Positions 32,462-40,667 of a stretch of DNA of 64,000 nucleotides are shown piece after piece (the stretch's first letter is position 1; each line of letters begins with the position of its first letter). The stretch comes from Leptolyngbyaceae cyanobacterium C42_A2020_001 (GTDB lineage: Bacteria > Cyanobacteriota > Cyanobacteriia > Leptolyngbyales > Leptolyngbyaceae). The stretch is from positions 1 through 64,000 of the forward strand of contig JACYLN010000141.1 in the NCBI GenBank assembly GCA_015272515.1. The letters run 5' to 3'. A program made the translations under genes and the position numbers. Below the pieces are notes generated by a model. The model was not told the origin of the DNA and did no database searches. It saw nothing but the letters and a program-made list of their open reading frames with translations.

Positions 32462-33637
32462 TTAATGGTGATGTCCGTGCCCGTTGTGATGATGGTGGTG
32501 ATCATCATGATGGTGGTGATGATGCCCGTGTTGATGAGAATGGACGACTGCTAAACCTGGGTTGACAGAGAGCGCCTGTTCTGAAAGCAGGGCATTAATC
32601 TGTGGAACTGCCCATTCTGCCGCCATTTTGAGGAATTGAGGGTTGTCGTTGACGCATTCCATCTGCACAAACGTCACTTCAGAGTGTTTGCGTTGCAGTG
32701 CTTCAACGATGTGTTCCACATCCAGCAGAGTTTCATGATTTTCGGTAGCAAAGCCAATCGGCATGAAGACGATCGCTTTAGCACCCAGTTCAATCAGGTT
32801 CTTTGCAGCAAGTTCTGCATTGGGCTGAGTCCACTCAATTAGGGGCGTTTGGTGGTTTAGCCAACCAACGGAAATCAGCGGGTAGCGATGGATCAGGCGA
32901 TCGCGCACTAGCTCATACAGTGCCTGGCTTTCGTCGATCCCTGAGGTAAAGCCTTTTGCTTTGTGGGGGCAACCATGATTCATCAACACAATGCCAATGC
33001 GAGACGGGAGATGGGAGGCAGCCAGTTCTGTGTGGATTTTTTCTTCTACAAGCTGCGCCATTAAATCGATGTAGGCAGGTTCGTTGAAGAACGACGGAAT
33101 GTAGCGGATGCCTTTGACCCAGTGTTCACCGTCATCCGTCAGTTTTTCCAGAGCTTTATTAACTTGCTCAACTGCGATGCCGCTGGTGAAAATTGAGTCC
33201 ACCACCAGCAGGGGATAGATCAGTAACCGTTGGAAGCCTTCTGCTTTGATTTCGGTTAACACTTGTTCGGGCAAAAAGGGCGCGCAGAAGTTGAAGGCTT
33301 TGAATACTTTGACGCGATCGCCCCAGGTTTCTTGAAGATTCTGTTCAATCCCGGCGCGTTGCCGCTCGAAAATGGCGTTATGGGGCGAAATAAAATTGCC
33401 GTGCTGATGGCTCCACTCGTGGAGATCAAAAACCGCCAACAGTTTTGCCAACGGTGGATAGATCCAGGTGGGAACTGGCGCAAACTTTGCCGTCAGCAGG
33501 TTGAGTGCCTGTTCGTTGTAATTGGCAAAATCGTCGTAGCTTTCAACCTCGCCGTAGCCCATGAGCAAAACGGCAACGCGATCGTCTGTAGCAGATGCGT
33601 CAACGGAGGTCTGGAGTTTTTCTGGGGTTGCAACCAC
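32462..33637 (-). CDS. Ferrochelatase/CbiX-like chelatase-fold protein with His-rich C-terminal tail
   Basis: 391 aa; VAVLLMGYGEVESYDDFANY, LIYPLLVVDSIFTSGIAVEQV; tail HSHQHGHHHHHHDDHHHHHNGHGHHH. Confidence 0.7.
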   Translation of the reverse strand: MVATPEKLQTSVDASATDDRVAVLLMGYGEVESYDDFANYNEQALNLLTAKFAPVPTWIYPPLAKLLAVFDLHEWSHQHGNFISPHNAIFERQRAGIEQNLQETWGDRVKVFKAFNFCAPFLPEQVLTEIKAEGFQRLLIYPLLVVDSIFTSGIAVEQVNKALEKLTDDGEHWVKGIRYIPSFFNEPAYIDLMAQLVEEKIHTELAASHLPSRIGIVLMNHGCPHKAKGFTSGIDESQALYELVRDRLIHRYPLISVGWLNHQTPLIEWTQPNAELAAKNLIELGAKAIVFMPIGFATENHETLLDVEHIVEALQRKHSEVTFVQMECVNDNPQFLKMAAEWAVPQINALLSEQALSVNPGLAVVHSHQHGHHHHHHDDHHHHHNGHGHHH

Positions 33638-33772
33638 GTCAAATTCCTCGATTCAAGTTCTAACTCAGACAATAATCTTCTAAGGAGACTGCAAATTGGA
33701 GTATCTTTCTTGCGTTAGATTCACAGTTAAGCTCTAGGGTAACATCCCCTCCAGGGGGATGAGTCTGTTTCT

Positions 33773-34336
33773 ATGAACGCGATCGCTGTTTGTCCTGGTT
33801 TTCATCCTGCTGCGCTTACCCATCGGTTTGTGGAGCAGCTTCAAACCGTTTTACCCGCAAATGACTCATTGTTTGTATTCCCAGTGGAGCGCTATCAGGC
33901 ATATTCGGGTGTTGATATTCTGCGCTTTTTGCACGAACAGCTCAGTCGGCAAGCTCCAGATTTATGGCTAAAAACTCCCATTACTTTTGTTGGGTTTAGC
34001 GCTGGAGTGGTGGGGGCAATGGGGGCAGCGATCGCACTTGAACTGATGGGCGGTCGGGTGAATGCTCTGTTTGCGCTAGATGGTTGGGGTGTGCCGATAG
34101 CAGGACGCTTTCCCGTGCATCGTCTCAGCCATGATTACGTCACCCATTGGAGTTCGGCGATTTTGGGTGCAGGACTGGACAGTTTTTACGCGGATCCTGG
34201 TGTGGATCACCTGGAACTGTGGCGATCGCCTCAAACAGTTTCAGGTCAATGGGTATCTGCAAACACAACAAAAGCTTCTCAATCCACGACCGCCCTTGAA
34301 TTTCTAGCCTACTGGTTACACCAATACGAGCAATAA
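33773..34336 (+). CDS. Alpha/beta hydrolase-like hypothetical protein
   Basis: 187 aa; TFVGFSAGVVGAMGAA matches a GxSxG nucleophile elbow. Confidence 0.6.
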   Translation: MNAIAVCPGFHPAALTHRFVEQLQTVLPANDSLFVFPVERYQAYSGVDILRFLHEQLSRQAPDLWLKTPITFVGFSAGVVGAMGAAIALELMGGRVNALFALDGWGVPIAGRFPVHRLSHDYVTHWSSAILGAGLDSFYADPGVDHLELWRSPQTVSGQWVSANTTKASQSTTALEFLAYWLHQYEQ

Positions 34337-34498
34337 GTAGCTGGGCGAAATTAAATATAAAACAACGGAGGCTGAGTTGCGACACGAAACCCAACGCCCG
34401 CAATTGCACCTTCCTACTTAGCACCTCCCACTCAAACTAAACGCCACCCCATATTCCCAACCTCTATACCCATCTGCACAGGCATGAGAGGGATCAAC

Positions 34499-35632
34499 TT
34501 AAGTAACCGTTTCTAAGACTGGATGGAAGTAGAATGCCAACCCCAAAATGACGTAGGTTGCCAGCAGTAGAGTGCCTTCCAACCAATTTGATCGCCCATC
34601 GGAACTAATGGAGTTAGTAATCAGCACAGCAACCGCGACCGCGACCAGCTCAAACGGGTTGAAGTTCAAATCCATCGGTTTACCTAATACCCAACCGGAG
34701 ATCACCAGCACTGGAGCGACAAACAGGGCAATTTGCAAACTGGAGCCAACTGCCACCGACACTGCCAAATCCATTTTGTTTTTCATGGCAACGGTGACAG
34801 CGGTGGCGTGTTCTGCTGCATTACCCACGATGGGTAGCAAAATCACGCCTGTAAACAGCGCTGTTAACCCCAGTTGAGCTGTTGCTTCTTCTAACGTTTC
34901 GACTAACAATTCAGACTCATACGCCACTAGCAGTGTTGATACCAGCAACACACCTGTCCACAGCCAGAGATTGGGTTTGTGCACTACGTCACCCTCTAAA
35001 TTATCCCCCGCCAAATTGGCATCAGCGAGTTCAAGTTCTGACTCTGTTTCAGCGATCCCAGCGTCATACAAGTAGGTATGCGTTCGCATCGAAAACAAGA
35101 GCGTCAACAGATAAACCCCTATCAGCACAAACGCGACTGCAACGGAGAAAACTTGCATAATAGACGCTTGCAATCCGTTAGAGCTGAATTCAACAGCAGT
35201 CGGTAGCAGCAGCGCGATGACTGCTAGATTCATGGAGGATGCGTTCACCCGTGCCACAATCGGTTGAAATTCCTGCTCTTTGTAGCGCAACCCGCCGAGG
35301 AACATGGACAAGCCCATGACCAGCAGCAAGTTGCCAATAATTGACCCGGTCAGGCTGGCTTTGACAACTTCTACCAATCCGGCATTGAGGGCAACTAGAG
35401 CAATGATCAACTCAGTGGCGTTGCCAAAGGTGGCGTTCATTAATCCGCCGAGGGTTGGACCGGCCACAACTGCAATCTCTTCGGTTGCGGTTCCCATCCA
35501 CGCTGCTAAGGGCAGAATGGCGATCGCAGCCGTAACAAATACAACAACCGATCCCCAGTGCAGGAAATGCGCCGCGATCGAAATAGGAATGAAGACCAGC
35601 AATCCATAAAAAATCAGTTTTTTCGCCGCCAT
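34499..35632 (-). CDS. cax: Calcium/proton exchanger (CaCA family)
   Basis: 377 aa; GGLMNATFGNATELIIALVAL and LPIVGNAAEHATAVTVAMKNKMDLAVSVAVGSSLQIALFVAPVLV alpha-repeats. Confidence 0.95.
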   Translation of the reverse strand: MAAKKLIFYGLLVFIPISIAAHFLHWGSVVVFVTAAIAILPLAAWMGTATEEIAVVAGPTLGGLMNATFGNATELIIALVALNAGLVEVVKASLTGSIIGNLLLVMGLSMFLGGLRYKEQEFQPIVARVNASSMNLAVIALLLPTAVEFSSNGLQASIMQVFSVAVAFVLIGVYLLTLLFSMRTHTYLYDAGIAETESELELADANLAGDNLEGDVVHKPNLWLWTGVLLVSTLLVAYESELLVETLEEATAQLGLTALFTGVILLPIVGNAAEHATAVTVAMKNKMDLAVSVAVGSSLQIALFVAPVLVISGWVLGKPMDLNFNPFELVAVAVAVLITNSISSDGRSNWLEGTLLLATYVILGLAFYFHPVLETVT

Positions 35633-36146
35633 ACAACCGTCAAAAGAGACAACATTTATTTCGCTTCAAAGAAGCATACTGGAGTTCTCATTAAAATTAT
35701 TCCCATAAGTTTTGTTTCCGTTTCTTACACAATCCCAAAGACTTGTTGTGATCTCTTTACTTTCCATTAAACAGGCTTAAGATTTGCGGTTGAATTCAAA
35801 GAGACTACGCTGAGATTGAATGGTTAATTGGAAATAAGGCTGATTGATTCACAAGTAACAGAGTTTTAGAAAAATCTGCATACTTGATTAAGACTTGACC
35901 CAAACACCACCAGAGCGAGTAAAGTTTTCAGGCTTAGTAGAATGCTCGTCGAGCTTCTAAGCTCTTCTAAGCTATAGTGATTGATTTTCCTGCATTGCTA
36001 GGGATTCTGACTAAACAGATTTTTTTGACGAGAAATAGCGAGTGGTTTGGCAAGAATTGCCTGAATGTTCCAGCAATTCTGCGCTGGTTGGCTGCGTTGG
36101 TTTGTTTCCGCGTTTATTGCATTTTGTTGTTTCAAAAACTTCTCAC

Positions 36147-38837
36147 ATGACTTCTTCTGATCTTCAACGTTTCCATGAGTCGTTCAATACTTCGGCTCGT
36201 GCCGAAGCGCCCCATCAGCAAGACACCTCCAATTTGTCTCATGGGACGGTTGCAACCATTGCTGCGGGAAGTGATCCCATCCAAACGGCGAAGGGTGTGT
36301 ATGTGGTCATTCATGGACACTTCTACCAACCGCCCCGCGAAAATCCTTATCTAGACGCGATCGAGCGGCAACCCAGTGCCCATCCGTTTCATGACTGGAA
36401 TGAGCGAATTCACCACGAATGCTACCGTCCCAACGCGTTTGCCCGGATCGTCAACGATCGCGAAGAGGTGATGGGGATCGTTAACAACTACGAGTATCTC
36501 AGCTTTAACTTTGGGCCAACACTCTTAAGCTGGCTAGAGCGCTACGACGTTGAAACTTACCAGCGCATTCTGGAAGCAGACCGCAAGAGTTGCAACCGCT
36601 TGAATGGGCACGGCAACGCGATCGCCCAGGTGTATAACCACATCATCCTGCCCCTGGCCAGCGATCGCGATAAACTTACCCAAATTCGCTGGGGTAAAGA
36701 AGACTTCCGCTCTCGGTTTGGGCGTGATCCTGAAGGCATGTGGCTGGCGGAGACAGCGGTAGACTATCCCACGCTGGAAGCACTGGCTGCGGAAGGGATC
36801 AAGTTCATCATCCTGGCACCCTCTCAAGCGCAGCGTTGCCGTCCCCTGCCCACCCACGACGATCCCCATCCCGACTGGCATGAAGTTGGTGGTAGCCAGA
36901 TCGATCCCACCCGTCCCTATCGATGTTTCTTAAATGGGAATAGCAACACTCCCTACATCGACATCTTTTTCTACGATGGGCCGATCTCTCGCGATATGGG
37001 GTTTGACAGCGCCCTGTCAAATGCTCATCATTTTGCCGGGCGGTTAGGGCAGGCAGTGCGAGGGGATCAACGCCCGGCGCAGTTAATCGCTGTTGCCACG
37101 GATGGCGAAACCTTTGGGCATCACAAGGGCGGCACGGAGAAATGTCTGGCCTACAGCTTTACTAGAGAGCTTCCCCAGCGAGGTTGGACGGTGACCAACT
37201 TTGCCCATTACCTGTCTATTAACGCGCCTGCTTGGGAAGTAGAACTCAAGCCAATCACTGCTTGGAGCTGTAGCCACGGGGTCGATCGCTGGCAGGATGA
37301 CTGCGGCTGTGGTGGTGGGCTATGGCATCAAAAATGGCGGCGACCTTTGCGAGATGCGCTGAACTGGCTGCGAGATCAGCTAGTACGAGTGTATGAAGAA
37401 GCGGCCAGCAAACTGTTGCAAGATCCCTGGAAAGCGCGTGATCAGTACATTCAGGTGATGCGCGATCGCTCCGTTAGCAATGTCAGCCAGTTTCTGGAAC
37501 GGCATCAGCTTCATATTTTGAACGCGACTGAACGAGTGGATGCCCTGCGACTGCTGGAGATGCAGCGCCACAGTATGCTGATGTTCACCAGTTGCGGCTG
37601 GTTTTTTGAAGAAATTTCCCGTCCGGAGGGGGTACAAATTCTGCGCTACGCAGCCCGGGCGCTGGAATTGGCGGGCGATGTCACAGGCATTCGCCTGGAA
37701 GAGGCATTCATCAAACAGTTGGAGGCGGCTCCCAGTAATGTGGAGATCTTTGGCCACGGGGCTACGGTGTATCGCCAATTAGTTTATTCTGCCCAAATTT
37801 CTCTAGAACAGGTGGCGGCTCATTATGCCATTAGCTCTCTGTTTACCACCCACGCACGAGAACAGCGAGTGTATTGCTATACGGCGCATCAGTCCGACTA
37901 TCAGTTGCAACGAATTGGCTCAATGACGCTGGCGATCGGGCGGTTGCAGTTGATCTCCGAAGTGACTCGTGAAACGGCCGATTTTGCCTTTGCCGTGTTG
38001 CATCTGGGCGGGTGGGATTTCCACTGCTGCATTCAGCCGTTCTCTGGGCGACGCGACTACAGCGAAATGAAAGACGACTTGTTTGAAGCGCTGAAGCAGG
38101 CAAGTTCCGCCCACATCATCCTGGCAATGAATCGTCGCTTTGGGGATCAATCCTTTAGCCTGCAAAGCCTGTTTGCGGAGGAACGCCATCGCATCATGCG
38201 CTTGTTGACCCAGGGTACGCTCAACCGTTTAGCACAACTTTACACTCAGGTTTACCGTGATAATTACGGAGTGTTAATGGCATTCCAGCGAGATGATTTG
38301 GCTGTGCCGCAGGAAATGCAGGTGGCGGCGGAAGTGGCGTTGAGTCACCGGATGTTGCTGTCGCTAAGAGCATTGGAACAGGAAAGTAGCGATCTGTCGT
38401 CTACTGCTAATCGAGCCGGGTTGGATCATCTGGCAGAATTGGAAGCGATCGCCACTGAAGCCAATCACATGCGTTGCCAGTTGGATGTACCCGAAGCCCG
38501 ACAAACTTTGGAACGGCTGATTCTTCAGGTGCTGCGCCATCTGCTGTATGAATTTGACCCCACCATGCTGTACGCAGACCTGGCTCGTGTTGAACGACTC
38601 CTTAGTCTAGGGCAACAAATGAACTTAAGCCTGTCGTTGGCGAAGGCACAAGAATTGTATTTTGCCTGCTTAAACGATTGGCTGATCCCAGAATGCTTAA
38701 AGTGGGCAGCTCACGAACAGGGTGATCTTGAGCCATCTAACGAGACTAGAATCAGCCTGCCTTACCTGCGATCGCTCCTGAAACTGGGACAGCTTCTGGC
38801 GATAGATGTAGACGGTTGGTTGGCACAACTATCATAG
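36147..38837 (+). CDS. Glycoside hydrolase family 57, DUF3536 protein
   Basis: VVIHGHFYQPPRENPYLDAIERQPSAHPFHDWNERIHHECYRPN; AVATDGETFGHHKGGTEKCLAYSF; long C-terminal DUF3536. Start ATG at 36147 preferred over 36042. Confidence 0.9.
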   Translation: MTSSDLQRFHESFNTSARAEAPHQQDTSNLSHGTVATIAAGSDPIQTAKGVYVVIHGHFYQPPRENPYLDAIERQPSAHPFHDWNERIHHECYRPNAFARIVNDREEVMGIVNNYEYLSFNFGPTLLSWLERYDVETYQRILEADRKSCNRLNGHGNAIAQVYNHIILPLASDRDKLTQIRWGKEDFRSRFGRDPEGMWLAETAVDYPTLEALAAEGIKFIILAPSQAQRCRPLPTHDDPHPDWHEVGGSQIDPTRPYRCFLNGNSNTPYIDIFFYDGPISRDMGFDSALSNAHHFAGRLGQAVRGDQRPAQLIAVATDGETFGHHKGGTEKCLAYSFTRELPQRGWTVTNFAHYLSINAPAWEVELKPITAWSCSHGVDRWQDDCGCGGGLWHQKWRRPLRDALNWLRDQLVRVYEEAASKLLQDPWKARDQYIQVMRDRSVSNVSQFLERHQLHILNATERVDALRLLEMQRHSMLMFTSCGWFFEEISRPEGVQILRYAARALELAGDVTGIRLEEAFIKQLEAAPSNVEIFGHGATVYRQLVYSAQISLEQVAAHYAISSLFTTHAREQRVYCYTAHQSDYQLQRIGSMTLAIGRLQLISEVTRETADFAFAVLHLGGWDFHCCIQPFSGRRDYSEMKDDLFEALKQASSAHIILAMNRRFGDQSFSLQSLFAEERHRIMRLLTQGTLNRLAQLYTQVYRDNYGVLMAFQRDDLAVPQEMQVAAEVALSHRMLLSLRALEQESSDLSSTANRAGLDHLAELEAIATEANHMRCQLDVPEARQTLERLILQVLRHLLYEFDPTMLYADLARVERLLSLGQQMNLSLSLAKAQELYFACLNDWLIPECLKWAAHEQGDLEPSNETRISLPYLRSLLKLGQLLAIDVDGWLAQLS

Positions 38838-38866
38838 GGCGTTGTCGAAGTGTATGAGGTTTGCTC

Positions 38867-39112
38867 ATGGATGCTTACACCCCTGTTAGCTGCGATTTTC
38901 ATGATGAGTTGGAGGCGATCGCAACCCTGCATCAAACCTGCCGGATCGTTTACCGCACGGAGGCAAATGCCACCAACGAAATCTCAGGGCAGATTGTGGA
39001 TGTGTATGCATCCAATCATGCAGATTACGCAAAATTGGATGATGGAACCGTCATCCGATTGGATCAAATTGTCTCCGTGAACGATAAGCCCGTTTCTTTC
39101 TCCTGTGATTGA
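38867..39112 (+). CDS. Rof (Rho-binding antiterminator)-like small protein
   Basis: MDAYTPVSCDFHDELEAIATLHQTCRIVYRTEANATNEISGQIVDVYASNHADYAKLDDGTVIRLDQIVSVND resembles the Rof/YaeO fold family. Confidence 0.65.
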   Translation: MDAYTPVSCDFHDELEAIATLHQTCRIVYRTEANATNEISGQIVDVYASNHADYAKLDDGTVIRLDQIVSVNDKPVSFSCD

Positions 39113-39220
39113 CCGAGTTAGATCAGAGGTAGAGGGAAAAATCAGTGCTGAGGAACGAGGATTATGTAACTCCGGAAACCTCACCTCGCCTACGGCACCC
39201 CCTGTGTCCACACAAATCAT

Positions 39221-39308
39221 CTAACCTCCCCCAAACCCCTCTCCGACACGGAAAGGGGCTTTGATTCCGGCTCCCCTTCCCTCGCAGGGAAGGGGATGGG
39301 GGTTAGGT
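39221..39308. repeat. Palindromic REP/MITE-like intergenic repeat
   Basis: ccccttccct-cgc-agggaagggg perfect 10-bp stem (39273-39295); outer ctaacctcccccaaacccct / ggggatgggggttagg partly inverted. Confidence 0.7.
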
Positions 39309-39333
39309 TCTAGAGGTTTTGAGTTAAATGAAC

Positions 39334-39648
39334 GTTCCAAACCGGACGATTCCTGCTCTGAACTCCAACCACCAAGTTCTGACGTGGAAACTTCGAGTTC
39401 AAAGGTCGAGCGATCGCGTTCTGAACTCGGAGTTTTTCGTCTTAAACCGGAAATGTCGCGTTCTGAACTCGGAGTTTCTCATTTCAAACTGAAAATGTCG
39501 CGTTCCAAACTCCATGTTTCGAGTTGTGAAGTGGAGATTTCGAGTTCAGAGGTCAAATCGTCGTGTTCTGAACTGCACATTTCTCGTTTGAAACTGAAGC
39601 GATCAGAGTTGAAATGCGATCGTCCGGGTTCAAACGAGAAATCAACGA
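39334..39648. repeat. 21-bp-period degenerate tandem repeat array, about 15 units
   Basis: Core GTTC(t/c)(g/a)AAC at 39334, 39355, 39376, 39397, 39418, 39439, 39460, 39481, 39502, 39523, 39544, 39565, 39586, 39607, 39628 (constant 21-bp spacing). Confidence 0.9.
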
Positions 39649-39666
39649 GGTTATGTTTTGAAGGGT

Positions 39667-39721
39667 CGTGACAGACTCAAGAGTCTGCTTTTAGTGCAGA
39701 TAAAATGAAGGGACTGTCACG
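39667..39721. repeat. Nested hairpin between the 21-bp array and xisH
   Basis: cgtgacag (39667-39674)/ctgtcacg (39714-39721); inner perfect hairpin cagact-caag-agtctg (39672-39687) followed by cttttag. Confidence 0.6.
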
Positions 39722-39729
39722 GCTTGTCT

Positions 39730-40249
39730 ATGTCTGCCAAAGATGTCTTTCATGAGTCTGTTAAACACGCCCTTCAGAAAGAAAACTGGATAATATAGCT
39801 TTGGTCAGAACGCTTAGGACAGGAAAAAGTGGCAAAGCCAATGCTGGGTAGGCGTTCTGACTCGCCATAGCCACGTTACAGATGGCTACGGCTATAACTC
39901 ACGATCCACTAATTCTGGAGTTTAGTACGGAAGATCGGCTCAAGATTGATTTGGCAGCGGAACGGCTTTTAGCAGCAGAGCGGGATCAACAGAAAATAGC
40001 AGTGGAGGTAAAAAGCTTTCTCAGTGAATCAGCCCTTTTTGATTTTCATCTAGCACTGGGACAGTTTTTGAACTACCGGTTGGCTCTCAACATGCTGGAA
40101 CCAGACCGATACCTCTACTTAGCGGTGCCGATTTCTGCCTATGACTCGTTTTTCTCGCGATCTTTTCCTCAAGCTGCTTGGCAGAGTACCACTTGAAATT
40201 GTTGGTATATGACCCCGTCAACGAGGTGATTGTGCAATGGATCGATTAA
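39730..40249 (+). pseudogene. xisH-family gene, disrupted by a MITE insertion and a frameshift
   Basis: N-terminus MSAKDVFHESVKHALQKENWII then stop (39796); continues as ITHDPLILEFSTEDRLKIDLAAERLLAAERDQQKIAVEVKSF...FPQAAWQ after 39894; C-terminus YHLKLLVYDPVNEVIVQWID recovered in a shifted frame at 40187-40249. Confidence 0.88.
39796..39896. mobile_element. ~99-bp MITE (TA target duplication) inserted in xisH
   Basis: Flanked by TA (39794-39795 and 39895-39896); ends tagc...gcta; subterminal inverted repeat gtcagaacgc (39804-39813)/gcgttctgac (39852-39861); removal restores codons TGG ATA ATA ACT CAC (WIITH). Confidence 0.85.
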
Positions 40250-40554
40250 CTCAGTACCGTGACGCCGTTCGCACTCAGGGTAAGCCTGCGAACGGCGACA
40301 TTGAGGTGCAATTACTGTTTGACCCTGAACGCGATCATTATCAACTGGTTGATTTAGGGTGGGATGGGCAGCGCCGAATCTATAACTGCGTAATCCATCT
40401 TGATATTCGAGATGGCAAGGTTTGGATTCAGCGCAATCAAACCGATGAGCGCATTGCCGAACAATTGATTGCTTTAGGAGTGGCACGAGCAGACATCATT
40501 CTGGGACTTCAACCCCCCAATCTGCGACAGTACACTGAGTACGGAGTTGCGTAG
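40237..40554 (+). CDS. XisI-family protein
   Basis: EVQLLFDPERDHYQLVDLGWDGQRRIYNCVIHLDIRDGKVWIQRNQTDERIAEQLIALGVARADIILGLQPPNLRQYTEYGVA; ATG overlaps the reconstructed end of xisH. Confidence 0.9.
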   Translation: MDRLTQYRDAVRTQGKPANGDIEVQLLFDPERDHYQLVDLGWDGQRRIYNCVIHLDIRDGKVWIQRNQTDERIAEQLIALGVARADIILGLQPPNLRQYTEYGVA

Positions 40555-40667
40555 GATCAAAACGACTCCCCACAAATCCTTAATCAGCAATCTCAAATCC
40601 TTCTCCCGCCTCCCCCATCTCTCAAAATCTGCCTTAAGATGGGAAAGCTCATTAGTCTGTCGATGTT

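Noticed and set aside
38850-39080. 76-aa ORF MYEVCSWMLTPLLAAIF...
   Set aside because: Out-of-frame overlap with the Rof-like ORF (38867..39112), which has the recognisable family pattern.
39334-39648. CRISPR array
   Set aside because: All positions of the unit vary and there is no invariant repeat with unique spacers; period 21 bp is too short; no cas genes in the window.
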